Positions 40,201 through 49,059 of a stretch of 64,000 nucleotides of DNA are shown one piece after another (position 1 is the stretch's first letter; every line of letters starts with the position of its first letter). A model generated the notes under the pieces. That model saw only the letters and a program-made list of their open reading frames with translations. It did not search any database and had not been told where the DNA came from. A program made the translations under genes and the position numbers. The DNA comes from Thalassoglobus polymorphus (GTDB taxonomy: Bacteria; Planctomycetota; Planctomycetia; Planctomycetales; Planctomycetaceae): positions 2,483,500 to 2,547,499 of the forward strand of contig NZ_CP036267.1 of assembly GCF_007744255.1 (NCBI RefSeq), in the 5' to 3' direction.

Positions 40201-41337
40201 CTCAAGGGTTCGCTTGATTCACTTGTGAAAAGTGTTCGCAGTTGGTCCAAAACCGAGATTGATACGGAAGATCTGATCGATGCTCTGAGCAAGGTTCTTG
40301 ATCCTTATCAATGGCTTTGGTCGGAACATAGTCGGACGATGCGTATTTCCGCAGTCGATGGGATGCGAAAGGACTCCGAGTGGGAGGAACTCACACAATT
40401 CATTCAAAGTTACGGGGGCGATTTATTTCACGCCAGCCAACTGACGTTGGGCAACGTTCGATCCATCTTGCACCACGGCGTCGATTGGTTCCTCGACTAT
40501 CTTGAAGAAGAGCAAGATCCGATCTACCCGATCAAATTGCTCAGTGACCTCGATAGTGGCAAGCTCGAACGATCCGATGCCGAGTGGGCGCTCGAACAAG
40601 TCTACTCGATTGTTGTGGATCGTTTTGATCGCTTCCTGGAATATAACACGACCACCACTCAGTCCGACTATGGAGAGATGATCTACTGCCTGTTTGAATT
40701 TCTCCGACTCGAAGCCAGCTACGATCGCGACGCATGGAACCTCACGCCGTTAACTCTCGTTCATGAAGTTCTTGTTCGTAATTCCCTACTCGACGCAGCC
40801 GATATTTGGGAATCGACGTTTGAGATGCAAATTTCTGATTTAGCAGATCAGCATTTGCGAGATTTGCGTCGCTTACAGAAACGCTACGGGATGAGAATGC
40901 CCACAATCACTGACCATCTCCGTGAGCGATTCGTGAAGCCATTGGCGGTCAATCGTATGCTCTCGCTTGTCGAAAAAGCCGTTCAGGATTCGAAGACACA
41001 ACACATCAACTCTGAGTCGTTCGAAATGCTCTCGGAAGAAGTTGACGATTACCTCGATGATTCGTGGGGCTCGGGTGTCGATCTCCCCGATTGGCTGCGT
41101 GCGTTGGAACGTGAAGTGGCTGAGGCTTCGCAACCTAATGAAGGTGGTCGACCCGCTGCTGAAGCCGATCTGGATGTTCCAAGTGTTCCGATTTCGCGAA
41201 CCGATTTTCAAAAACAGGTCTTGAACTGGAAAGAGGGACTCGGTAAACGGAATCGCAGCCGCACCCGAAAGAAAGACACAGAACTTAAATCAGAAGATCC
41301 TGGCGCAAATGAGACAGAGAATCCAAACGAAGAATGA
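37252..41337 (+). CDS. Large uncharacterised protein, 1361 aa
   Basis: No family was recognised. The protein has no signal peptide or membrane segment and is largely helical, with many Trp, Leu and Glu residues. It begins with a Lys-rich MAERKKNKSTKK, contains a strongly acidic stretch around residues 690-710 (NDLEEEEGEDDIF) and ends in a charged, Lys/Arg- and Glu-rich tail. GAGGAA precedes ATG 37252. It is followed 286 nt later by a BatA-VWA gene in the same direction. Similar very large helical proteins occur in planctomycetes; function unknown. The unbroken frame of more than 4 kb with a good ribosome site supports a real gene. Confidence 0.85.
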   Translation: MAERKKNKSTKKVQSLDLSSDGMREALGYLNFSSGTSDPSFLKSLNSIWSQLSEQASYVEQLKDVLLSNLKDIPEVESAFSDTTQAESVITIGVDSVFPAYLEYHRDLLFHVDTEELENPFFLGKIFEAVLAQGGPWTETDRIVEFALATLNDFVGYRPIAVLENGRKMEIYAHERHRPLPLYYPDAGVAHGRYEELISHSIEFLKGAPQDLLEEAYFSLDQLEELSCDLRAYDHVNPAFKRTNYMFGEWDPHRIDSKGNYRRFVIRQIVLDSLLEWVNGKHSKTARKERLFDAAAALCGTMIMASSISGAGPGTHDSTISLTTLLPVVARRRDEFYARIMSSATGTRAKRLHDEAQKTQQPFGHIRQFLNMQLAGYGARQVQHRELAHLYAAMGYAEASRTQANAIPACSIRIESEIECSVASIHQSLDDNEVESAVALLRELPRLVTRGIECGALVDPWNILGFQGQYPLFSAREDAIPDTRIETLLGLMESSFNAFSRTLSETGAKGLDQLREEVSVIYQGFADWWDRFGSDVIEDLPDVDGHESWESATHVSEIMSEWRNAGEASGDISFWRERVEKFQSAQSYALVVDALLSKEDKVASMGLLMQWLSQLDEVGFECPQHSVFSLLIRWMKLATSKRLEENTFEEEATAIRRMFAFLEANAEDWWAVPVLGNGFDESDSLPPTDLLFGGEFDEENDLEEEEGEDDIFSAAYDEMVFRDSAEDGNWGDTVEGNTGFQNGEFESLNRELEPRLKFLNAVGQLWQMAAASFAGEMFQNQGEQVLDAQMVDAVVGWHRQAQRWQIDLAELMENVWDRELSEPFGDHDGNVEYDVQLQVKFYLLHQIISTLICLQNSERLLNGIIPEDVTIPRGSEQDRRLAKIYRSVVQRDIEGVRALLPGLLSRLSRNPLLYVPFENGGEPGQILRTQALQSVIRFLLRELPQMGMLRETWHLLYTAFRMERKWRPKGQAITEFDRLFSIALKGSLDSLVKSVRSWSKTEIDTEDLIDALSKVLDPYQWLWSEHSRTMRISAVDGMRKDSEWEELTQFIQSYGGDLFHASQLTLGNVRSILHHGVDWFLDYLEEEQDPIYPIKLLSDLDSGKLERSDAEWALEQVYSIVVDRFDRFLEYNTTTTQSDYGEMIYCLFEFLRLEASYDRDAWNLTPLTLVHEVLVRNSLLDAADIWESTFEMQISDLADQHLRDLRRLQKRYGMRMPTITDHLRERFVKPLAVNRMLSLVEKAVQDSKTQHINSESFEMLSEEVDDYLDDSWGSGVDLPDWLRALEREVAEASQPNEGGRPAAEADLDVPSVPISRTDFQKQVLNWKEGLGKRNRSRTRKKDTELKSEDPGANETENPNEE

Positions 41338-41497
41338 GTTTGAATCGTAGTGACGGTGACGGATTCGAAGGCCCTGTACAAAGACCCGGAGCAAAGATTC
41401 GGGCTTTGTTGGAATTTTACTCGAATGTCGCTGCATCTCGTCGCTACGTAACGAGAAAAGAGACTGAGGATTGCGACAAACCTGACCCACAAACAAG

Positions 41498-41602
41498 ACT
41501 AGAGCAGTTTGTTCTACCATGTGCCCGTGAAGAACACGTTTCACCAGCGAATTAGCTGTTCGCCACGAGGCAGGACGCGAACATCAATTCGAAAAATGCT
41601 AT
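41498..41602 (+). repeat. Intergenic repeat family B, full-length copy
   Basis: Starts CTAGAGCAGTTTG and ends AAAATGCTATAG; arms GTGCCCGTGAAGAAC and GCTGTTCGCCACGAGGCAG. No family A copy next to it. Confidence 0.85.
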
Positions 41603-41623
41603 AGGTAGCTCCAGAACAATAGT

Positions 41624-44095
41624 ATGACGTTTCTGAACTCCTCGATTTTGATTGGGCTTGCCTTTGCGTCTGTCCCTGTCATTTTGCATTTCCTGATGAA
41701 ACAGAAGCCGAAAAGGCTGCTGTTTCCCGCACTGCAGTTGATTGTGCAACGTAAACGTCAAAGCGTTCGCCGGATGCGGTTGAAGCATTTCTGGCTGTTG
41801 TTGCTGCGTGTTCTTGTTCTCATCATCATTGTGCTGGCGATTGCACGGCCGTCGTTGCCACCGGCAAATTATCGTTTGTCGGGAATGGAAATCGGCATCT
41901 TGTGTGCGCTCTGTGCAATCGGCATTGGTTCTTATCTCTTTTTCTTGCATCGTCTTCGTCAGGAACTCCAGCCGAAATTTCAACGGGAAGAACGTCAGTC
42001 AAAACTCCGCAACATGACAACTGTCAGCACGCTTTTAGCAATCGCTGCCTTTGTCGGCTTTCCCTATCAACAGCGCATTTCAGGTGAACTGACAAATCCA
42101 CGACCGGTTCAAGACATTAACCTTCCCGTTGCGGGAATTATGTTGTTCGACACCAGTTTGAGCATGTCGTATTTACAGGAAGGAAAAACCGCTCTCGATC
42201 AGGCACGGGAGATTGCAAAAAAACATCTTCAGTCGTTGCCGATCGGCAGCCGAATCGCCATTGCTGACAATTCCAACGACAATCCGATTCTCTTTCAGTC
42301 GACAATGCTTTCTGCACAGTCTCGTTTGGACAGCTTAGAAGTCCAGACTGTATCGCTGCCGTTGGACGAACGACTCCAACTGGCTTTGAAATCGCACGAG
42401 GATGACAGAACGCGAACTCTTTCTGATCAATCAAACGTTCAAACGGATGCACGGAAGGATCGGTACATCCGTCGAATTTACGTGTTTACAGACCTTGCGA
42501 AGTCCGCATGGAAAACTCGAACTTCAGATTTACTCAAAGGGCAGATTCAGGAAGCGACTGGAACAAATTTATATCTGGTCGATGTGGGGCAGGAAGATCC
42601 TCAAAACATCGCAATCACCGATGTGGAACTTTCCCGAGAACGGATTCCGGTCGGCGGAGATTTAATTGTCTCGACGACGCTCTCTGCAACGGGGAAAGAT
42701 GTCCCAGAGCAAACCGTGGAGTTGCGTCTGCAAAATTCTCAAAACCAATCTTCGAAGGTTGGGCAAATCAGTTCGCCAATTGACGCTGGAATCCCGGTTC
42801 AGCTTTCATTCTCTCCACTGAGTGATCTGCAAAATCGGTCGTTGCATGGAGAAGTTCGACTGGCGACCAGCGATCCGCTTGCGTTTGATAACGTTCGCTA
42901 TTTTTCTGCCGAGGTGATTCCCGCACCGAAAGTTCTGGTGGTGGGGCCAGAGTATGACGACGTCAACGAGTGGGTACTGGCGCTTGCTCCACACGATGGG
43001 CTCGATGCTGGCAAGAACAAATTTGTTCCGGAGTATGTTCCCATTGGGCAGTTGAAAGATCAGAAACTTTCCGAATACACAGCAGTTACTCTCATTAATT
43101 GTCCGGGGAGAAGCCTCAGCGATGATCTCTGGTTCCAAATTGGAAAGTACGTTGAAAATGGTGGCGGACTGATTGTGATTCTGGGAGATACCGACCTGAA
43201 GTTGAACCCTTCTTACTACAACCGGGCACGTGCTCAGGTGTTTTTACCTGCCAGTCTCGATGTCTATCAGTCGAAGAATCTGCGTACTGGCTGGCGAATG
43301 AGTATCGATAAGCGGAGCCATCCGATGTTCTGGAAGTTTCGTCAGTACGAGAACTTTGGCACATTTTCGACGATGGAAAACCTGGTACGAATTGATCGAT
43401 TCTGGAAGGTGGACCCGGCTGAGGGCTCAAACGTTTTGGCCACCTATACGAATGAAGAGCGATCTCCGGCACTGGTTGAAAGAACCTATGGCCGCGGGCG
43501 AACAGTGATGCTCACCACTGATGCGAGTAATCCTGAATCACGTGATGGCTGGTCGACTCTGGCCAGTTTGAACACTTCAACAATGTTCCTCATGTTTGTT
43601 CAGCAGGTGACAGAATACGTGTCACGCTTTACAGATGTTGAACACAATTACCTTGCAGGACAAATTCCGGTCGTCCCTCTCGAACCGAAAAATCGAGACC
43701 GAACAATTTTCCTGCGAGAACCGGGACTCACACAGTCACGTTCAACACTCGCTGCTGCGGCTCCTTCAATTGTGTTGCAGCCGACCAGTGATGTGGGACA
43801 TTATGACTTGTATGAGCAAGGTTCACGCGTTTCACTGCGGGGGTTCAGTGTGAATCCTGCTTCCGCTGAAAGCGATTTGACGCGACTGACCGACTCTGAG
43901 TTGGACGAACGCTTCGGAGAAGAAAAATACGAAGTCGCCAGAAATATCGAAGAACTTAAAGACAACATTAACGCGGCAGATATCGGCCAAGAAGTGTTTC
44001 CGATGTTGCTGATGCTGGTCGTTGTGATCTTCATCGGAGAGCACATCGTTGCTAACCGATTCTATTCCAACCAAGATCAAACCGCCGATCTCTAG
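41624..44095 (+). CDS. BatA and VWA domain membrane protein
   Basis: An 823-aa protein. N-terminal BatA-type segment: a membrane helix, VPVILHFLMKQKPKRLLFPAL, then LLLLRVLVLIIIVLAIARPSL. More hydrophobic segments follow to about residue 135. The VWA domain (about 165-330) has the MIDAS start DTSLSMS. Later parts (about 440-700) include a glutamine-amidotransferase-like PGRSLSDDLW...NGGGLIVILGD segment typical of planctomycete BatA proteins. A last membrane helix (LLMLVVVIFIGEHIV) closes the chain. Such proteins usually go with a MoxR ATPase and DUF58 protein; none is adjacent here. The role is unknown, possibly envelope assembly or stress. Confidence 0.85.
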   Translation: MTFLNSSILIGLAFASVPVILHFLMKQKPKRLLFPALQLIVQRKRQSVRRMRLKHFWLLLLRVLVLIIIVLAIARPSLPPANYRLSGMEIGILCALCAIGIGSYLFFLHRLRQELQPKFQREERQSKLRNMTTVSTLLAIAAFVGFPYQQRISGELTNPRPVQDINLPVAGIMLFDTSLSMSYLQEGKTALDQAREIAKKHLQSLPIGSRIAIADNSNDNPILFQSTMLSAQSRLDSLEVQTVSLPLDERLQLALKSHEDDRTRTLSDQSNVQTDARKDRYIRRIYVFTDLAKSAWKTRTSDLLKGQIQEATGTNLYLVDVGQEDPQNIAITDVELSRERIPVGGDLIVSTTLSATGKDVPEQTVELRLQNSQNQSSKVGQISSPIDAGIPVQLSFSPLSDLQNRSLHGEVRLATSDPLAFDNVRYFSAEVIPAPKVLVVGPEYDDVNEWVLALAPHDGLDAGKNKFVPEYVPIGQLKDQKLSEYTAVTLINCPGRSLSDDLWFQIGKYVENGGGLIVILGDTDLKLNPSYYNRARAQVFLPASLDVYQSKNLRTGWRMSIDKRSHPMFWKFRQYENFGTFSTMENLVRIDRFWKVDPAEGSNVLATYTNEERSPALVERTYGRGRTVMLTTDASNPESRDGWSTLASLNTSTMFLMFVQQVTEYVSRFTDVEHNYLAGQIPVVPLEPKNRDRTIFLREPGLTQSRSTLAAAAPSIVLQPTSDVGHYDLYEQGSRVSLRGFSVNPASAESDLTRLTDSELDERFGEEKYEVARNIEELKDNINAADIGQEVFPMLLMLVVVIFIGEHIVANRFYSNQDQTADL

Positions 44096-44192
44096 AGTAG
44101 CTTTCGCGTTTACCATGTCCGTGAAAAACGATTTCTCTGTGAAACGCCAAATTCCACGAGAGAGTTTGCGGGCTTGATTCGCGAAAATGCTT
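44092..44192 (+). repeat. Intergenic repeat family B, divergent copy
   Basis: Starts CTAGAGTAGCTTTCG right at the stop codon of the BatA gene, keeps ATGTCCGTGAAAAACG, and ends GAAAATGCTTTG. The core GTTCGCCACGAGG is reduced to CCACGAGAGAG. Confidence 0.6.
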
Positions 44193-44230
44193 TGATCGAG
44201 GAAAAATCATCGACTGCACACAACTGAACG

Positions 44231-44722
44231 CTACTTTCGTTTCGTTGGATAGGCAGGTGCAAGTGGGTTTTGGAATTGACCTATTTCTTGCAGCCGGTTT
44301 GCCGCTTCGTTGAGATGTTCTTCATCTGAATTTGTACGGACTATTCGATATTTTTTTTCTGCGATGGCGTTTAAGAATTCAGTGATTCTGGAGTTCATGT
44401 CGTTCAGAAACTGCGTGAGATCAGCTGGAGCAAGGTCGGTACGATTAAGTGTCGTTGTTTCAGCGGTCCGTGTTCGCACCAGTCGTGCAAGTGTGTGGCC
44501 TTGTGTGCGAAACAATGCTCCATCTTTAAAGGCTCGCAGCAATAGATTGTGCGAATCGTAGTGGAAGCAGGGATCTGGGCCAAAATAAAGGGATAACCGA
44601 TTGTCTTTGCGAATCCCCAGCACAATGGGTGAGTCTTCGTCTGTGAGTTTCAACTCCCACTTTTTTGTTGCGGAGCGGAATTCTTCGTAAAGATCCTCTC
44701 GATCTGATTCGGTACGCGCCAT
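44231..44722 (-). CDS. Conserved hypothetical protein, 163 aa
   Basis: A soluble cytoplasmic-looking protein with no recognised domain. It has a beta-rich first half (WELKLTDEDSPIVLGIRKDNRLSLYFGPDPCFHYD) and a helical second half (FLNDMNSRITEFLNAIAEKKYRIV). It is encoded opposite its neighbours and starts at ATG 44722. Probably a lineage-restricted gene; no function can be given. Confidence 0.65.
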   Translation of the reverse strand: MARTESDREDLYEEFRSATKKWELKLTDEDSPIVLGIRKDNRLSLYFGPDPCFHYDSHNLLLRAFKDGALFRTQGHTLARLVRTRTAETTTLNRTDLAPADLTQFLNDMNSRITEFLNAIAEKKYRIVRTNSDEEHLNEAANRLQEIGQFQNPLAPAYPTKRK

Positions 44723-44985
44723 AGACTTTGAGCATTCGAAAAAAATGGTTTGAAAATAATTAACAGGTGTGAGATTTCATACGTTTTACTGGTTTGTCCA
44801 GCCTTGCGATGTTATTCTCAAGACACATCAAGTCCAGTTCATGCGAACGTTGATTCATTCAAAATCCAATCAGAATTACGTTTGCAAGTTCAGCTGAAAG
44901 GATTTAGAGGCTGTTCCAGAAGTTTGGGTTTTGTTTCTTAAGTAGTGAGGCAGTCCTGATCACAGTTCTTACGTAAAGGTGTTCA

Positions 44986-46158
44986 ATGTCTTCGACCGCG
45001 TTATCGCCGGATCTTCCAGTCTCGTCGGGAGAGATTCAAGCCATTGACATTGGACGCGTCGAAGAAATCGAGCGAAAACACGCCCTGCTGGTTGAGTATC
45101 TCCGTCTCAATAACTTTGATGCACTTCTGATTCAGCACCCCGCCAACTATGCCTGGTTGACTGCTGGAGGAACCAACATTCGTGAAGCTGGTGGTGAACC
45201 GATCGCTGCGATTCTGGTAACCGCAGAAGCCCGCGTGGTTTTGTGTAACAATGTCGATTCAGGACAAATTTTCGATCTCGATCTAATGGGTTTAGGCTTC
45301 TTGCTGAAAGAGCGACCATGGACAGAAGACAGGTTTGTTTTGCTGAATGATGTCTGTCGAGGACGTCGGACCGCTTGTGATATCGAGTTTCCGGAGACCA
45401 TCAACGTCTCGAAAAATTTACAGCCGTTCCGAATGCACTTGGCTGAGGAAGAATTAAAGCGGCTTCGCGAATTGGGAATGGAAGTCTCTCATTCACTCGA
45501 AGCAACGGGGCGGAATTTCTTTCCGGGAGCAAGCGAAGCAGAGATTGCAGGGCATCTGGCGCATCGGTTAATGAAAAACAAAATTCAACCGGTGCGGATT
45601 CAGGTGATGGCAGACGGGCAAGGCTGGCGTTATCGCCACTGGGGATATGGCGAAGATCGCGTTGAGCGTCACTGTGTCATTTCCGTGATTGGTCGCAGGC
45701 ATGGTCTTCATGTTGGTGCAAGTCGGACTGTTTGCTTGGGAACGCCTTCGGCTGAACTGGAAAAAGTTCACGAAATCGCCACGCTTGTTCAATCGACTGG
45801 CATCTACTTCTCGCGTCCCGGATGGGAGTTCGACGAAACCTGGCGACGTGTTGCAAGAATTTACGAAAAGTTCGGCGTTCCAGACGAGTGGAGATCAGCG
45901 GAGCAGGCTCAACTCATGGGCTATCAATCCAACGAACGAAATCTCGTGCCAGGCTTCGGACTGAAACTTGAACAGGGAAACATCGTGCATTGGCACCCTT
46001 CCGTCCGTTCGTCAAAAGTTGGCGACAGTTTCCTGATTACTGAGACAGGCATCGAAAACCTCACGCCGGTTGAAAACTGGCCTGTAATCAGCGTGAGCGT
46101 GAAAGGTTCAAAAGTGGATCGCCCGGGAATTCTGATTCGCAAAGATTCCACTCAATAA
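44986..46158 (+). CDS. M24 (creatinase/Xaa-Pro peptidase) fold protein lacking metal ligands
   Basis: A 390-aa protein with a creatinase N-terminal domain (FDALLIQHPANYAWLTAGG) and an M24 pita-bread domain. Where active enzymes have two Asp ligands before TRT, this one reads SVIGRRHGLHVGASRT, with Ser and Gly at those positions. The usual HG.GH segment is replaced by MGYQSNERN, the EPG Glu by HWHPS, and the last Glu by VGDSFLITETGIENLT. So all five metal ligands appear lost, and it is probably not a peptidase but a binding or creatinase-like protein. Residues 1-18 are a low-similarity N-terminal extension. Confidence 0.8.
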   Translation: MSSTALSPDLPVSSGEIQAIDIGRVEEIERKHALLVEYLRLNNFDALLIQHPANYAWLTAGGTNIREAGGEPIAAILVTAEARVVLCNNVDSGQIFDLDLMGLGFLLKERPWTEDRFVLLNDVCRGRRTACDIEFPETINVSKNLQPFRMHLAEEELKRLRELGMEVSHSLEATGRNFFPGASEAEIAGHLAHRLMKNKIQPVRIQVMADGQGWRYRHWGYGEDRVERHCVISVIGRRHGLHVGASRTVCLGTPSAELEKVHEIATLVQSTGIYFSRPGWEFDETWRRVARIYEKFGVPDEWRSAEQAQLMGYQSNERNLVPGFGLKLEQGNIVHWHPSVRSSKVGDSFLITETGIENLTPVENWPVISVSVKGSKVDRPGILIRKDSTQ

Positions 46159-46177
46159 CGATTTTCTCTCAGAAAAC

Positions 46178-46236
46178 CAGAGCGTTTTATGAGGTCATGA
46201 CCGTGAACTTTACGGACACGATAACGGGTGAAGACT
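46178..46236 (+). repeat. Possible remnant of repeat family B
   Basis: Contains ATGACCGTGAACTTTACGGACACGA, similar to the left arm of family B, in a short gap between two convergent genes. The core is missing, so the assignment is weak. Confidence 0.35.
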
Positions 46237-46245
46237 CACTGTCGG

Positions 46246-47451
46246 TTACTTTTTCGCGATGAGATCGACAATCTGGTCGACCTGTTCAAGGCCGACTTTC
46301 AGTAAGAATCGCGAACTTCTTCCATAACTCTTCGAACCGAGAATGAAGAAATTCGGTTCTGGATTGATGAGCGTGCTCGCTCCCGGTGAGGCCTGAGTCA
46401 GGCAATCTGCTGAGCTTTCTCCCATTAAGGCGGCTGCAAGTTTCATCGGTCCGTGTGAAGCGTAACACTCATGAATTTGCAGTTCCTCATAAATCGATCT
46501 CTCTGGATGAAACCCAACATTTGCCAGAATGCGATCAACGAGAATGGTTCGAGTTGTGTTCTCCCTTGTCATAACCAAAGTCACCTTCAGCTGATTCGAT
46601 TCTGGCTCAGCAAGAATTGAATCGACAACGGCCCCGCCGATCCAATTGACATCCGATGATTGGCTCGCAAGTTGATTGGCCCGTTGTGTGAGTTGCTTAC
46701 GTTCAGGGAGGGCGTCTTCCGGGATCGGGGTGAGTGGTGCATCACCGGTTTTTCTGGTCACCCAGTAGAGAGTTGTTGATGGTGCTTCTTGCCGCAGAGA
46801 CGCCAGCGAAACGATGTTGGTCGCTGCTGAGTACCCGCTTCCAACGACGAGTGTTGCGAGCCCCGAATAGTTTTGGCGATCTTTATTGAGGAGATCAGGA
46901 AGGTCATAGCGAATTCGATCAGCGAACTTTCTCTCCCCCAGGCAGGGAATGCCGCCACGTCCGAGCCAATTGTGGTTTCCGAAAGTTCCTGTGCAATCGA
47001 GGACGAAATCGGCTGTGACATATTTTTCGATTCCCTCCGATTCGAGCAAAAGACGAAACGGCGAGTCGGCGCGCTGCTCCGAGCCGATATGGTCCCCCTT
47101 GAGTTGCATGTCGCGTGAAATGTGGCGAACGGTTGTTTGAGTCTCCAGAACTTCGGCAATTTCCGGAATCTCGGAGAGCGGTTTCAAGTATTCGTTGATG
47201 TACTCATCGCTGAGTAAAAGAGCCTCTTCATCCGGAAGAGTTCGTCCACTTTCTCTCAGCTTCCTTGCTCCTCGTGGAGAGTGATTGAGTTGAAATGGGC
47301 TGAAAAGTCGTACATGTCCCCACTTTTGAAGGTTCTCCCCAACGTTTCCTCGCTCGTAGATGGTGACGTTCCATCCCCGCTCAAGGCAGGCCAAAGCAGC
47401 TTCAATCCCGATGGGGCCAGCCCCTAAAATCGTAATTTGTGAGTGTTTCAT
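46246..47451 (-). CDS. FAD-dependent oxidoreductase, flavin monooxygenase-like
   Basis: A 401-aa protein. ITILGAGPIGIEAALACLERGWNVTIYER (residues 6-34) is an FAD-binding Rossmann motif GxGxxG, and TLVVGSGYSAATNIV near the middle is a second nucleotide-binding site, probably for NADPH. LDCTGTFGNHNW and ILGSKSYGRSS fit a two-dinucleotide-binding flavoprotein such as flavin-containing monooxygenase or thioredoxin-reductase-like enzymes; no redox CxxC is seen. The frame extends upstream to 47610, but ATG 47451 lies just before the FAD motif and was chosen. Substrate unknown. Confidence 0.8.
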   Translation of the reverse strand: MKHSQITILGAGPIGIEAALACLERGWNVTIYERGNVGENLQKWGHVRLFSPFQLNHSPRGARKLRESGRTLPDEEALLLSDEYINEYLKPLSEIPEIAEVLETQTTVRHISRDMQLKGDHIGSEQRADSPFRLLLESEGIEKYVTADFVLDCTGTFGNHNWLGRGGIPCLGERKFADRIRYDLPDLLNKDRQNYSGLATLVVGSGYSAATNIVSLASLRQEAPSTTLYWVTRKTGDAPLTPIPEDALPERKQLTQRANQLASQSSDVNWIGGAVVDSILAEPESNQLKVTLVMTRENTTRTILVDRILANVGFHPERSIYEELQIHECYASHGPMKLAAALMGESSADCLTQASPGASTLINPEPNFFILGSKSYGRSSRFLLKVGLEQVDQIVDLIAKK

Positions 47452-47711
47452 AAAGAATTTGCGGATTTGAGAAAGTCTGATTTGCTCATTTTCGAGCATT
47501 GTTAAAAAACAATATATGCATTCAGTCTGCTGTCGAAGAGTCTTTCCCTGACAAAAGACATTCTTCACTGCAAGAGAAACGCGAAAGTGTACTGATATGA
47601 ATCGAGTCAAATCTGTGAAGAAAATTACGAATTGAAGGGCTGGGAATCGCTATAGATCCATCTTCATAAAGCATGGTAAACTCTGAGTCTCAGTGAGAAT
47701 ATTTCCAATGA

Positions 47712-47795
47712 CTGTCATGCCCGTAAAGCTCACTTTCGTGACTTCATAGGTTGCTCACCACGAGACTGAACGTATAGACCACTCTTTGATGATCT
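47712..47795 (+). repeat. Intergenic repeat family B, degenerate
   Basis: Contains CATGCCCGTAAAGCTCAC and GTTGCTCACCACGAGACTGAACG, in the order of the full-length copies, followed by CCACTCTTTGATG. Confidence 0.6.
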
Positions 47796-47880
47796 CAGTT
47801 CAGGTAATCAGTTCAGACTCGAGTTTGTATTCGTCAATTCATCAATATGAAAATTTCCCCAGGATGGGATCATGGCATCG

Positions 47881-47886
47881 AAGGAG
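47881..47886 (+). promoter_or_regulatory. Ribosome binding site fixing the lipoprotein start
   Basis: AAGGAG with six bases to ATG 47893. It lies inside the longer frame from 47872 and shows that this upstream start is not used. Confidence 0.8.
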
Positions 47887-47892
47887 TATAAG

Positions 47893-48993
47893 ATGCAATT
47901 CACGACCCGAATCTTAGGGGCGTTCTTATTGTGCGCCCTGTTGGCAACTGGATGTAGCCAGGAAAAGAAGGCTTCTTCACAGGGCGAAATTGTTGAGGAG
48001 TGGGGAACTCAGCCACCGAATGAAAACGTCGTTCGTTCTGCCGAATCTGCAAGTCAGTCTCGATTGAAGTTGAAGCTGAAGCCGGGAGATCGTTTCCCAC
48101 TTCGGAAAGTTGTGGAGCAGGAACTGAATCAGGATTCGCTGAGTGGATCGGCAAATCGAATTCACACTCGGCTTGAGTTGTTGTTTGCGATTTCGGTTGT
48201 CGACAAGGTCGACGATCGAACAAAACTCCAGGTGCGGTATGACCAGGTGAAGTATTCACATCGGATTGGAGAAGAACTTCTAGAGTTTGATTCGACTCGG
48301 CCGGTAGCGAATCTTCCAGTTTCGGTGAAAGCCTATCAAGCGATGGTTGGGGACGGCTTCAGCTTCTGGATAGGTAAAGAGAATCAAATTGTTTCGGTCG
48401 ACGGCTTCACTGAATTTCTTAATCGATGTTTGCAGAATGTCCCTGAAAATGAACGAAGCAATGTCGTTCTGGGGATCGAAGCGGGCTCGGGTGAATCTGG
48501 CATCGCCAATTTCATTGACAATTCGATTGGGCTTTTACCTTATGGAGGAGTTCACAAACCGGGTGATTCCTGGGAGCGTCCGAGTCATATCGGTCGTCCC
48601 GTTCCGATGCACGTGAACACTCAATACACACTCAAGCAACTCGATCCTCATTTGGCGACGATTGAGATTCGGGGGCAAATTACACCATCGACGACGATGA
48701 CCGCCCGAGACGCGCAAACAGGGGTCAGAGTGACTGTTCGAGGAGGAGAGACTCAGGGTTCATGTACGATCTTCCGTGAAACAGGTTTGCCGCAACGAAG
48801 TCACGTCGAGCAAAATATTGACATGACAGTCATGATGTCCGGGGCGCTTCAGTTCAATCAGCGTAAGAAGGTGACTACCACAATCGAAGCGTTCCCAGCG
48901 GGAGCCACATCTACTCCAGCGAGAATTCAACTCGGTCATCACAGCGAAGACTTTTCAAGTTCACAAAATATCCGGCGTGTCAGTGGGCCATAG
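47893..48993 (+). CDS. Lipoprotein, DUF6263-like
   Basis: A 366-aa protein with a lipoprotein signal MQFTTRILGAFLLCALLATGC (lipobox LATGC, lipidated Cys21). After a Ser-rich linker comes a beta-rich domain: LKLKLKPGDRFPLRKVVEQEL, LLFAISVVDKVDDRTKLQVRYDQV, VVLGIEAGSG, LLPYGGVHKPGDSW. This looks like the DUF6263 family of bacterial lipoproteins, whose role is unknown. Likely anchored at a membrane facing the periplasm. The next gene, a potassium channel, begins 66 nt downstream in the same direction and may share the transcript. Confidence 0.75.
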   Translation: MQFTTRILGAFLLCALLATGCSQEKKASSQGEIVEEWGTQPPNENVVRSAESASQSRLKLKLKPGDRFPLRKVVEQELNQDSLSGSANRIHTRLELLFAISVVDKVDDRTKLQVRYDQVKYSHRIGEELLEFDSTRPVANLPVSVKAYQAMVGDGFSFWIGKENQIVSVDGFTEFLNRCLQNVPENERSNVVLGIEAGSGESGIANFIDNSIGLLPYGGVHKPGDSWERPSHIGRPVPMHVNTQYTLKQLDPHLATIEIRGQITPSTTMTARDAQTGVRVTVRGGETQGSCTIFRETGLPQRSHVEQNIDMTVMMSGALQFNQRKKVTTTIEAFPAGATSTPARIQLGHHSEDFSSSQNIRRVSGP

Positions 48994-49059
48994 CGAGTCT
49001 CTCTGTTTTCTAAACTCATTTCGTGAGACATCTTTCGTCGCCAATAAGACTCTAAAGAC

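Larger units (their letters stand above)
47452..47892. other. Divergent intergenic region with a degenerate B repeat
   Basis: 441 bases between a minus-strand oxidoreductase and a plus-strand lipoprotein gene. The degenerate family B copy at 47712-47795 is the only feature seen besides the ribosome site of the lipoprotein gene. Confidence 0.5.
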
